Origin: Streptomyces tubercidicus
GTDB lineage: Bacteria; Actinomycetota; Actinomycetes; Streptomycetales; Streptomycetaceae
DNA length: 64,000 nt
Direction: 5' to 3'
NCBI RefSeq assembly: GCF_027497495.1
Contig: NZ_CP114205.1
Span: 3,534,001 to 3,598,000 of the forward strand
Positions 46,788 through 54,691 of this stretch are shown one piece after another. The translations under genes were made by a program, and so were the position numbers. The notes under the pieces are model-generated. The model was not told the origin of the DNA, ran no database searches, and saw nothing but the letters and a program-made list of their open reading frames with translations. Position 1 is the first letter of the stretch. Every line of letters starts with the position of its first letter.

Positions 46788-47456
46788 TCACCGGCGTCGC
46801 GTATGGGCCCGGCGCAACAACAGCGCCCCGCCCACCAGCAGCCCGCCGCCGACCGCGGCCACCGCGCCCAGTTCCTCCGCCCCGGTGGCCGCCAGCAGCG
46901 CGGAACCCGCCGACGCCCCGGCCCGCGCCACCGCGCCCATCCGCTCCTCCTGCGCGGGCCGCGGGGCGGGCGCGGGAACGTGCCCGACCCCGTGCCTCGC
47001 CACATGCCCCGGCACGTGCTCCGCCGGCGCCGCAGCAGGGCGCCCGGCCCGCTCCGGGGCCGCCCGGTGCGCAGGGGCCGGTCGCCGCACCGGCTCCGCG
47101 CGGTGCTCCCGGTCCGGGGCCGTCCAGCGCACCCCAGGCGCCTGGTCCGCTCCCGGCGGCCGCTGGGCTCCCGGAGCCCCCTGCACCGGCGGCCGCGGAA
47201 ACGCCCGCGCGGGCGGCGCACCGTTCCCGCACGCGTTGCCCATCGCCGGGTTGAGCGCCGCGCCCCCGTCCACCGAATTGCCACACGCGTTGACCGGGGT
47301 GTCCACGGTCACCTGGATGCTGTTCCCGGACAGCACCCCGGGAGAGTTCCTCGCTCCTCCCCCGGCTCCGGCGTCCGCGTACGCCGCGCTGCCGCTCGCG
47401 CCGAGCACACCCGACGCCGCCGCCACGAACACGTACGCCTTCAGGCTCTGTCGCAT
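46788..47456 (-). CDS. Cell-wall-anchored chaplin with a single chaplin domain
   Basis: The 222-residue hydrophobic coat protein has a signal peptide at 1-27. One chaplin domain (about 31-76) follows, with NSPGVLSGNSIQVTVDTPVNACGNSV and NPAMGNACGN and its two cysteines. A Pro/Ala/His-rich spacer then leads to the sortase signal LAATG, a hydrophobic helix and a basic tail. Classical long chaplins (ChpA-C) have two chaplin domains; this one has only one. Sortase E would link it to peptidoglycan, exposing the amyloid-forming domain on aerial hyphae. Confidence 0.9.
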   Translation of the reverse strand: MRQSLKAYVFVAAASGVLGASGSAAYADAGAGGGARNSPGVLSGNSIQVTVDTPVNACGNSVDGGAALNPAMGNACGNGAPPARAFPRPPVQGAPGAQRPPGADQAPGVRWTAPDREHRAEPVRRPAPAHRAAPERAGRPAAAPAEHVPGHVARHGVGHVPAPAPRPAQEERMGAVARAGASAGSALLAATGAEELGAVAAVGGGLLVGGALLLRRAHTRRR

Positions 47457-47603
47457 CTCTCATCCCTCATCTGCAGTCGTGGCGTACGGACCGCCGCCCG
47501 CACCCCACCCCCGTGCTGCTCGCACGACCGGGCGGCCGGCAGCGCATACGCGGCGCCGACCGCCCGGGGCGCAAGCGGTGGAACGGCCCGAGGCCGGTGG
47601 ACG

Positions 47604-48011
47604 TCAGTGGTTGCCGACACCGTTCCCGGAGAGAACCGGGATGCCGTCGAGAATGTGCGACAGCGGCTCGTCGCCCTTGGCCTGCGTCGAGTTCTCGGTG
47701 CACTGCTGGTTCTGCGGGTTGGACAGGATGTTGATGTCCTGCGCCGCGAGCACGTGGAACACGTGGAAGAGGTGCTGGACGCCCACCTTGCCCAGCGCGA
47801 GGCAGGGCTGGTTCAGCGAGCCCTGGACCAGCCCGAGCTGGGGGCTCATCTTGCCGCGCGTGGTGGAGTTGCCGTAGACCGAGCGCGCCCCGTTTCCGTT
47901 GACCGTCTTGGTGCCCTCATGGTCACCGATCGCCATGGCCTGCGGAGCGGCCGCAGCGGAAATGCCGACCAACGACGCCGCCACAGCCGCGCCCGCGATC
48001 ATCTTCTTCAT
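47604..48011 (-). CDS. Rodlin 1
   Basis: The 135-residue secreted rodlin has a signal peptide ending AMA (about 28), then the rodlin domain: TVNGNGARSVYGNSTTRGKMSPQLGLVQG, the first cysteine in NQPCLALGKVG, and NPQNQQCTENSTQAKGDEPLSHIL. It ends VLSGNGVGNH. Rodlins form paired filaments on spore and aerial surfaces together with chaplins. The ATG at 48011 has GAAGGG upstream. It is one of three rodlin genes here, each apparently its own transcription unit. Confidence 0.93.
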   Translation of the reverse strand: MKKMIAGAAVAASLVGISAAAAPQAMAIGDHEGTKTVNGNGARSVYGNSTTRGKMSPQLGLVQGSLNQPCLALGKVGVQHLFHVFHVLAAQDINILSNPQNQQCTENSTQAKGDEPLSHILDGIPVLSGNGVGNH

Positions 48012-48176
48012 CACGAAACCCTTCAGGAGAAGGAACTCCCGATACAGGAGCCCTATTTGAACAACCCACAGCACCGGATTGAGTTCTGCATCATCACCCG
48101 AATAGCGGCGCCGCTTCTCACCAATTGCCCAGACGACCACACGACTTGCCGTGCCGGACGACGCGGCACCCGTTAC

Positions 48177-48283
48177 ACGAATCAGGGCCTGCGATCCGAC
48201 AAACGGTTCACAGGCCCTGATTCGTTACGGACGGCGTGCCAATGCCCTGGCAGCCCCATCAAACCCACAAGGGCATTGGCACG
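48177..48283. terminator. Two adjacent long hairpins between rodlins
   Basis: Arms ACGAATCAGGGCCTG (48177-48191) with 48211-48225, and CGTGCCAATGCCCT (48235-48248) with 48270-48283. The stems are perfect at 15 and 14 bp with 19-21-nt loops. They may be a second terminator or structured remnants. Confidence 0.6.
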
Positions 48284-48373
48284 CTTCCCTCCACACATCA
48301 TTCCTAACGATCCGGCCCACCGGAGTTCAGTCACGAGCGAATAACACTTCCGCCCCGGGGCCGGACAGCAGAA

Positions 48374-48414
48374 ACCCGGGCCGCCCGGAAGAAGGAGGGC
48401 CGGGCGGCCCGGGT
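48374..48414 (-). terminator. Rodlin 2 terminator
   Basis: 15-bp perfect stem ACCCGGGCCGCCCGG / complement with an 11-nt loop, 14 bp after the rodlin 2 stop. Confidence 0.85.
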
Positions 48415-48427
48415 CGCACTCAGCCGG

Positions 48428-48835
48428 TCAGTGGTTTCCGGCGCCGTTGCCGGAAAGGATCGGAATGTTGTCGAGGATGTGCGACAGCGCCTCGTCACCC
48501 TTCGCCTGGGTGGAGTTCTCGGTGCACTGCTGGTTCTGCGGCGACGAGAGAACGTTGATGTCCTGCAGCCCGGCCAGGCCCCCTCCCAGGAGACTCTGGG
48601 CGGCCAGCTTGCCCAGGGCGATGCAGGGCTTGTTGAACGAGCCCTGAATCAGGCCGATCTGCGGGCTCATGTACCCATACGTGGTCGAGTTCCCGTAGAA
48701 CTGCGCGGCGCCGTTGCCGTTGACGGAAGACGTTCCGTGGTGGTTTCCGACCGCCATCGCCTGGGGGGCAGCAGCGGCGCCCGCGCCGACAATGGACACA
48801 GCCGCGGCTGTGGTCGCCAGAACCTTCTTGATCAT
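48428..48835 (-). CDS. Rodlin 2
   Basis: 135 residues. The signal peptide ends AMA near residue 28, followed by SVNGNGAAQFYGNSTTYGYM, NKPCIALGKLAAQSL and the conserved NQQCTENSTQAKGDEALSHIL. The ATG at 48835 has AAGGA 7 nt upstream. The two-cysteine pattern and length equal those of the other rodlins. The middle segment (LLGGGLAGLQDINVL) differs most between the three copies, so they are diverged paralogues, not recent duplicates. Confidence 0.93.
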   Translation of the reverse strand: MIKKVLATTAAAVSIVGAGAAAAPQAMAVGNHHGTSSVNGNGAAQFYGNSTTYGYMSPQIGLIQGSFNKPCIALGKLAAQSLLGGGLAGLQDINVLSSPQNQQCTENSTQAKGDEALSHILDNIPILSGNGAGNH

Positions 48836-49051
48836 TTTGGTCCTTCGTGTTTCGGGATGCCCTTGGGCCGGGCAGCCTGCCCAACTCACAAGGATGTTTT
48901 TGGTTGTTCTCATTCACTCAAACAGCCGTGCGCCCTGCACCGAGTTTCCCGATCGGCGTTCCATCGCACCCGGCACCCGGAATGAGAAATGACCGAGGTG
49001 GACTGCCGTTCCAGGAATTACCGCCGGCGGACAAGTCCACGCCTCTCGCAA

Positions 49052-49339
49052 CTACTTGAGCGGCAGCCCGCCGAGCAACGAGGACTTCTTTGCCACCCCG
49101 GAGACACCACGGAGCAGCTTCTTCGCGTTGGTCGACTTGACCTTGCCCGACGCGGCCTTGACCGTGTTGATCAGCGGCACGATCTGGTGGCCGTCCAGCT
49201 GCTTGTTGCTCAGCGCATCGGTCAGCCCGCCATTGAGACTCATGGACGGAGCGCCGGGCTGGGCGGCGAAAGCGGGGGCGCCGGCCGCCAGTGCCATGAC
49301 GGAACCGGCAACAACCGCAGCAGACTTTGCGTACTTCAC
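49052..49339 (-). CDS. Small secreted protein of unknown function in coat island
   Basis: The 95-residue protein has a signal peptide (MKYAKSAAVVAG..., cleavage near AFA-AQ) that closely resembles that of the short chaplin 270 bp away. The mature part has no cysteine: an amphipathic segment (LTDALSNKQLDGHQIVPLIN), then a Lys/Ser-rich helix (AASGKVKSTNAKKLLRG) ending GGLPLK. I do not recognise a family. It is probably an exported partner of the chaplins and rodlins, but that is inferred from position and signal peptide. Confidence 0.75.
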   Translation of the reverse strand: MKYAKSAAVVAGSVMALAAGAPAFAAQPGAPSMSLNGGLTDALSNKQLDGHQIVPLINTVKAASGKVKSTNAKKLLRGVSGVAKKSSLLGGLPLK

Positions 49340-49606
49340 TTCAACTGTCCCTTCTCGGGCGGTGCTTTACGGTCCCGCGACATCAGCGCCGCGCGAGCAA
49401 TCGCTTCACTGCTCGGATCACCGCTTTCAGCGTGACTAACGATTGCCTTCGTCCGGAGAAACCCTGAAGTGGTGCCCTTCTCGGCCAATCCGCCCTAAAA
49501 CTCAGCGCGTTATGCGCGTGTCCATCGAAGGCGAAGGCGACCGGCCCCGGTGCACAGTCCGCGCACCAGGGCCGGGTCACATGGACACAGCTCGAATTCC
49601 TTCGAG

Positions 49607-49840
49607 TCAGTGGTTCAGGCAGGTGTTGCCGAACGCCGGGTTCAGCAGAGCAACGATGTTGATGGTGTTGCCGCACAGGTTCACCGGGATGTGCACCGGA
49701 ACCTGAATGGCGTTTCCGGAGAGGACACCGGGGGAGTTCTTGGCACCGCCCGCGGCACCCGCGTCGGCGAACGCAGGCGCTGCCGAGCCCACCGCCATGA
49801 GCGTTCCGGCAGTGATCGCTGCGACCTTTGCGTACTTCAC
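49607..49840 (-). CDS. Short chaplin 1
   Basis: The 77-residue chaplin has a signal peptide at 1-25. One chaplin domain follows: NSPGVLSGNAIQVPVHIPVN, then LCGNTINIVALLNPAFGNTC with the two cysteines spaced for an intramolecular disulfide. This is the ChpD-H size class, secreted and self-assembling into an amphipathic amyloid film at the air-water interface. The ATG start lies near a GGAAGGG site. Confidence 0.95.
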   Translation of the reverse strand: MKYAKVAAITAGTLMAVGSAAPAFADAGAAGGAKNSPGVLSGNAIQVPVHIPVNLCGNTINIVALLNPAFGNTCLNH

Positions 49841-50205
49841 TTTCAGCCCTTCCTTGCAGCGGGTCCGTAGCGAACACGACCATCGTGTCGCTCGGGCGCT
49901 GAGCTGCTCGCCCGTAACGCCGCTGACGATATTGGTAACGAGTTGCCCTCAGGGACGAAACTCTCGCCCGGAGGTTTTCGGAGGAATCGCCCGATGGGTG
50001 CATGACCGTTTCGGGAGATTGCCACCATGCATACGACGCGGAAAAAACACCGGAGTTCGAACGGACGAGGCACCCGCCGAATGCGAATTCCTGCCCGCAG
50101 GGGGAACGCGAAATTCCGTCCCTACGGTTCGTGACGGGGTGCCGCAGGCCCCGGACCGCCCTTGGAACGAGAGCCGGCGGTCCGGGCCTGCGGCCGACGG
50201 CCGGC
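49841..50205. other. 365-bp intergenic region
   Basis: It lies between short chaplin 1 and rodlin 3. It contains the rodlin 3 terminator; no gene is supported. Short-chaplin promoter elements are expected here but none could be assigned. Confidence 0.5.
50142..50193 (-). terminator. Rodlin 3 terminator
   Basis: A long stem (CCGCAGGCCCCGGACCGCC with one bulged C against 50176-50193) just downstream of the rodlin 3 stop. Confidence 0.75.
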
Positions 50206-50616
50206 TCAGTGGTTGCCGACGCCGTTGCCCGACAGGATCGGGATCTCGCTGAGGATGTGCGACAGCGGCTCGTCGCCCTTCGCCTGCGTCGAGTTCTCGG
50301 TGCACTGCTGGTTCTGCGGGTTGGACAGCACGTTGATGTCCTGCACGGCGAGCGCGCCCCACACCCAGGCGAGACTCTGGGCGCCCACCTTGCCCACAGC
50401 GAGGCAGGGCTTGTTCAGCGAGCCCTGGATGAGCTCCAGCTGCGGGCTCATGTGGCCCACGGTGGTGGAGTTTCCGAACGCGCTCTTGGCGCCATTGCCG
50501 TTGACCGTGGACGTGCCGTGGTGGTTCCCGATCGCCAGCGCCTGGGGCGCGGCCGTCGCCGAGATTCCGACGACGGACGCGGCTACAGCCGTCGTGGCCA
50601 GGACCTTCTTGATCAC
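50206..50616 (-). CDS. Rodlin 3
   Basis: 136 residues. Signal peptide to ALA near residue 28, then STVNGNGAKSAFGNSTTVGHM, NKPCLAVGKVGAQSL and NPQNQQCTENSTQAKGDEPL. It ends PILSGNGVGNH as in rodlin 1. The gene has its own terminator. Having three rodlins instead of the usual two (rdlA, rdlB) is notable. Confidence 0.93.
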   Translation of the reverse strand: MIKKVLATTAVAASVVGISATAAPQALAIGNHHGTSTVNGNGAKSAFGNSTTVGHMSPQLELIQGSLNKPCLAVGKVGAQSLAWVWGALAVQDINVLSNPQNQQCTENSTQAKGDEPLSHILSEIPILSGNGVGNH

Positions 50617-50771
50617 GATTTACCCTTCTCGAAGCGGAGTGCCCGTATCCGGAGCGCACTGGTCAACTCGCTTCTGGGAGTGCGGTTTCGCCGTTTCACC
50701 CGAATGCCACGAAACCATAGATACATATCACTGCGGCCGGACAACAACATTGCACGGTGCAGCGCACTTTG

Positions 50772-50816
50772 CACGGCAAAGGCCGGTACGAATTGTTCGT
50801 ACCGGCCTTTGCCGTG
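50772..50816 (-). terminator. Short chaplin 2 terminator
   Basis: A perfect 21-bp stem at 50772-50792 and 50796-50816 with a 3-nt loop (TTG), 46 bp after the chaplin stop. It is the strongest hairpin in the window. Confidence 0.9.
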
Positions 50817-50862
50817 GGGCGGGCCGACCGAATGCGGCCGGACCTCAAGAGCTCTACGCTGA

Positions 50863-51120
50863 TCAGGCGTTGAGGCAGGTGTTGCCGAACGCCGGGTTCA
50901 GCAGAGCAACGATGTTGACGGTGTTACCGCAGACGTTGACCGGCACATCGACCGGCACCTGGATGAGGTTGCCGGAGAGGACGCCGGGCGAGTTCTGAGC
51001 AGCTCCCGCCGAACCGGCGCCGTACGCGCTGGCCACACCGGCTCCGCCCACTACGGCGACGCCCGCGGCAGCGGACAGGACGGCGGCCTTGGAAACAAAC
51101 TTCACGGTGAACCTCTTCAC
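50863..51120 (-). CDS. Short chaplin 2
   Basis: The 85-residue chaplin has a longer basic signal peptide (about 1-32). Its mature chaplin domain has NSPGVLSGNLIQVPVDVPVN and VCGNTVNIVALLNPAFGNTC, ending LNA. The two cysteines and the SGN..QVPV..P pattern are intact. It is nearly the same in its mature part as short chaplin 1 but with a different signal peptide and an independent terminator. Confidence 0.95.
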   Translation of the reverse strand: MKRFTVKFVSKAAVLSAAAGVAVVGGAGVASAYGAGSAGAAQNSPGVLSGNLIQVPVDVPVNVCGNTVNIVALLNPAFGNTCLNA

Positions 51121-51656
51121 TGAGCAGCAAGCGGAAATCCATACGCGCCGCTTAGAGCGACAAGCTGCTCAACTCATCAACAGGCGCAAAAGTAGCGGTT
51201 CATTCGGGTGAATGGGCGGGGGTGGATCCGGGGTGGAACGGCCTCTTGGGGAGAGGGGTTTATCCGTGCACGCGTGGCCTCAATCTGCCGTCCTGCAAAG
51301 CAGATTGTCGGTTGTGTGTGTGGGGGGGGTGGGTGCGTTGCGGGCGGCGGGCGGTGGACTTCTGAAGGTGCCGCGTGCATAGATGCGGGTCCCGCAGGTG
51401 GCGCCTTGGTGAACTCGCAGATTTTATAGGGAAGTTGAGGATTCTTGAGTATTCTTACCGAATAGCCCTCCTTGTAGAGGGCGTTCGGGGCGGGACAGTG
51501 ATCGTCGGCACGGCGACCGGGGCTCAGCGGGGGTGCGGCGGTGTGGCACGGCCGGGTTTAGCGGGCGGCAGCGGCCGATACGGCAAGGGTCATCGGGCGG
51601 CTACGCAGTGTCGTTTGTGCTGGTCAGGGCGATTGTCAGACCCTGGTGCGAGACTC
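51121..51656. other. 536-bp intergenic region upstream of DNA polymerase gene
   Basis: It contains a GT/G-run at 51313-51330 and AT-richer sequence near 51420-51470. It should hold the divergent promoters of short chaplin 2 and the polymerase. No gene is supported. Confidence 0.5.
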
Positions 51657-53339
51657 ATGAGCATGAGATGGGCGGTGGTGGAGACGGGCGACGGGGGTGC
51701 GCGTCTCTGCCCGCTCGCCCAGGACGGCCGGCCCGCCGGGCCGGTGTTGCAGGAGTCCTCGCTTGCGGAGGCGGTGCGCTCTCGGCCCGAGGTCGAGCGG
51801 TGGGTGTGGCGGTCCACGGCGGAGATCTACCGGCGGCTGCTGGCGGTGGGGGTGCGGGTCGAGCGCTGCTATGACGTGGAGGCCGCGGAGGCGCTGCTGA
51901 TCGGCCATGAGGAGGGCCAGTCCGGCCAGCCGCGTTCGCTGGCCGCCGCCTGGGCGCGGCTCCACGGGCTCCCCGTTCCCATGGACGCGCCCGTCCGTAC
52001 GGCCGAGACCCAGCCGTCGCTGTTCGACCCGGGCCCGGTGCCGCTGCCGCCCGGCGCGGACGAACTGACGGCGCTGCTGGAGGTGTACGCCGGCCAGGTG
52101 GCGCGTGCGGAGCAGGCCGAACACCCGGACCGGATGCGGCTGCTGCTGGCTTCGGAGTCCGCGGGCATGCTGGTCGCCACGGAGATGGGGCGGGCCGGGG
52201 TGCCCTGGCGGGCGGATGTGCACCGTGAGCTGCTCGACGGGCTGCTGGGCGGGCGCTATCCGGGCGGGCTGGAGCCGCGCCGGATGGCGGAGCTGGCCGA
52301 TGAGGTGTCCCGGGCGTTCGGGGAGGGTGCGCGGGTGCGCCCGGATCTGCCGAACGACATCATCAGGGCCTTTGCCCGCGCCGGGATTTCCCTCACCTCG
52401 ACCCGCAAATGGGAGCTGCAACAGATCGATCACCCCGCGGTGGCGCCCCTGCTGGAGTACAAGAAGCTCTACCGTCTGCACACCGCCCATGGGTGGGCCT
52501 GGCTGCAGCAGTGGGTGCACGACGGCCGCTTCCGCCCCGAGTATCTGCCCGGCGGCACGGTCTCCGGCCGCTGGACCGCCAACGGCGGCGGCGCGCTGCA
52601 GATCCCCAAGGTGATCCGGCAGGCCGTGCGCGCCGATCCGGGGTGGCGCCTGGTGGTGGCCGACGCCGACCAGATGGAGCCGCGGGTGCTGGCGGCGGTC
52701 TCCCGGGACCGGGGGCTGATGGAGGTGGCCGGCAGCGGTGAGGATCTGTACGCGGATCTGGCGGCCCGTGCGTTCGGCGGGGACCGCGCGCGGGCCAAGC
52801 TCGGTCTGCTGGGCGCCATTTACGGCCAGACGTCCGGCGACGCCCTCAAGCACATGGCCGATCTGCGCCGCCGCTATCCGGCCGCGGTGGCGTATGTGGA
52901 CGACGCGGCGCGCGCGGGCGAGGAGGGCCGGCTGGTGCGCACCTGGATGGGCCGCACCTGCCCGCCCGCGTCCGTGGTGCCGCCCGATGATGCGGGCCTG
53001 CCCCAGGAGGAGCCCACGGGGTACGGCAGCAGCTCGGCGGCCGCCCGTGCCCGCGGCCGGTTCACCCGGAACTTCGTCGTCCAGGGCAGCGCCGCCGACT
53101 GGGCGTTGCTGATGCTGGCCGCGCTGCGCCACGCCCTGTGGGAGGGCGGACTCCGCGCCGAGCTGGTCTTCTTCCAGCACGACGAGGTGATCGTGCACTG
53201 CCCCGCGGAGGAGGCGGCGACAGTCTCCGGCGCGATCACGGCGGCCGCCGATACGGCGGGGCGGATCGCCTTCGGCGAGACTCCGGTCCGCTTCCCGTTC
53301 ACCACGGCGGTGGTGGAGTGCTATGCGGAGGCGAAGTGA
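51657..53339 (+). CDS. Family A DNA polymerase-like protein with reduced exonuclease part
   Basis: The 560-residue protein resembles actinobacterial bifunctional 3'-5' exonuclease/DNA polymerase. Polymerase motifs are present: motif A VVADADQMEPRVLA, the O-helix RARAKLGLLGAIYGQTSG and motif C FFQHDEVIVHC. The N-terminal ~170 residues lack an obvious DxE exonuclease signature, and no 5' nuclease domain exists. It may act in repair or translesion synthesis. The ATG at 51657 (MSMRW) is chosen, with another ATG two codons on. The upstream extension of the frame is non-conserved. Confidence 0.88.
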   Translation: MSMRWAVVETGDGGARLCPLAQDGRPAGPVLQESSLAEAVRSRPEVERWVWRSTAEIYRRLLAVGVRVERCYDVEAAEALLIGHEEGQSGQPRSLAAAWARLHGLPVPMDAPVRTAETQPSLFDPGPVPLPPGADELTALLEVYAGQVARAEQAEHPDRMRLLLASESAGMLVATEMGRAGVPWRADVHRELLDGLLGGRYPGGLEPRRMAELADEVSRAFGEGARVRPDLPNDIIRAFARAGISLTSTRKWELQQIDHPAVAPLLEYKKLYRLHTAHGWAWLQQWVHDGRFRPEYLPGGTVSGRWTANGGGALQIPKVIRQAVRADPGWRLVVADADQMEPRVLAAVSRDRGLMEVAGSGEDLYADLAARAFGGDRARAKLGLLGAIYGQTSGDALKHMADLRRRYPAAVAYVDDAARAGEEGRLVRTWMGRTCPPASVVPPDDAGLPQEEPTGYGSSSAAARARGRFTRNFVVQGSAADWALLMLAALRHALWEGGLRAELVFFQHDEVIVHCPAEEAATVSGAITAAADTAGRIAFGETPVRFPFTTAVVECYAEAK

Positions 53340-53359
53340 GGGGCGGTGGGGCGGGGCGT

Positions 53360-53495
53360 CCCCACTGCCTGTCTTTCTGCCTCTCTGCCTGTCCGGCGGC
53401 CCGGCGGCCCGCCAGTCTGTGTCCCCCCGCCTGTCCCAGTGCCTGCCTGTCCCTACCTGCCCGTCTCTCCGCCTGCCCACCTGCCCGTCCGTCGT
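53360..53495. repeat. Pyrimidine-rich CTGCC-type imperfect repeat tract
   Basis: About 135 bp almost purely C/T on the plus strand with recurring CTGCCTGTC-like units, between the polymerase and hydrolase genes. It is non-coding in a supported sense and may form triplex or slipped structures. Confidence 0.75.
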
Positions 53496-53513
53496 GAATG
53501 AGGAGTGCCCCGT

Positions 53514-54605
53514 ATGAGCGTTCAGCCCGAGATGCAGCGCCGGATGGCGATGGCGATGCGGGTGCATCCCGAACTCCGGGCAGCCTTTGAGTCGTTGCCG
53601 CAGTTCTCCGATCCGTACGAGGACATCGAGGGCACGCGCAGGGGGTTCCACGAGATGCTGGCCGCGTTTCCGGCCGACCGTACGGGCGTGGACAGCGAAC
53701 GGTTCGAGATCCCGCGGGCGGACGGCAGTGCGTTGACGGTCGAGGTCTACCGTCCGGAGGGCGGGGCGGGCACCGGCTCGGGAGGGGACGCCGTACCGGG
53801 GCAGGGTGCCGCATCGGGGCAGGACATCGCGCGGGACGGGGAGGCCGCCGCGCCTGATGGGGGTGGCCACGCCTTGCCCGCCGTACTGCACTTCCACGGT
53901 GGCGGGTACGCCCTCGGCCGGTCGCTGCCGGGGCAGGACCGCGCGGCGATCGCGCTCTGCCGAGAGCTGCCCGCCGTCGTCATCACCGTCGAATACCGCC
54001 TCGCGCCGGAGCACCGCTATCCAGCCGGGGTGGAGGACTGCTATCTCGCGTTGGAATGGGCGGCGGGGCGAGCCGGCGAGCTGGGCATCGATCCCGCACG
54101 GATCGCTCTCACCGGCAAGTCGGCGGGCGCGGGGCTCAGCGCCGCGGTCGCCCTGATGGCCCGGGACCGCGGTGGCCCGGCGATCGTCCATCAGTCGCTG
54201 TGCGTCCCGGATTTGGACGACCGGGTCGGGGCGGACGAGGCGGCGGAGGCCGAGGGGGCCGTGACGGCACGGGGGACCACCGGGCGGAGCGTCCAGCGGG
54301 CGTGGAAGCACTATCTGCCGGAGGGGACGGGCGTGGCGGATGCGTATGCCGCGGCGGCGCGCGCCACCGACCTGTCGGGGCTGCCGCCGGCCTATGTGCT
54401 GGTCTGCGATCTCGATCCGATGCGCGATGCCGGGCTGGCGTATGCCCGGCGGCTGATGGACGCCGGGGTGCCGGTCACGGTCCGCAATGTGCCGGGTGCC
54501 TGGCACGGGTTCGAGCTGTACGCGCCGGAGACCCGGGTGGCGAAGGAGATGACGGCTCACTGGACGGGGCAGTTGAGGGCGGCGCTGTATCCGGTGATGG
54601 GGTGA
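53514..54605 (+). CDS. HSL-type alpha/beta hydrolase (esterase/lipase)
   Basis: The 363-residue hormone-sensitive-lipase family esterase has oxyanion motif HFHGGGYALG and a nucleophile elbow GKSAGAG (normally GDSAGG, so Asp is replaced by Lys). The YRLAPEHRYPAGVEDCY segment is intact, with catalytic Asp in VCDLDPMRD and His in AWHGFELY. A low-complexity insertion at about 85-115 (Gly/Ala/Asp) precedes the HGGG motif. The ATG at 53514 has GAGGAG 9 nt upstream. Substrate unknown. Confidence 0.9.
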   Translation: MSVQPEMQRRMAMAMRVHPELRAAFESLPQFSDPYEDIEGTRRGFHEMLAAFPADRTGVDSERFEIPRADGSALTVEVYRPEGGAGTGSGGDAVPGQGAASGQDIARDGEAAAPDGGGHALPAVLHFHGGGYALGRSLPGQDRAAIALCRELPAVVITVEYRLAPEHRYPAGVEDCYLALEWAAGRAGELGIDPARIALTGKSAGAGLSAAVALMARDRGGPAIVHQSLCVPDLDDRVGADEAAEAEGAVTARGTTGRSVQRAWKHYLPEGTGVADAYAAAARATDLSGLPPAYVLVCDLDPMRDAGLAYARRLMDAGVPVTVRNVPGAWHGFELYAPETRVAKEMTAHWTGQLRAALYPVMG

Positions 54606-54691
54606 GACGGGTGTGGGCCGTGGGCTGAGCCGGGTGCGGGCCGTGGGTCTGAGGCGGGTGTCGGCACCCGGCCCGAGCGGAGCGCCGAGGT

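Larger units (their letters stand above)
48012..48427. other. 416-bp rodlin intergenic region with three hairpins
   Basis: It contains the rodlin 1 promoter side and the hairpins listed separately. No further gene is supported. Confidence 0.55.
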
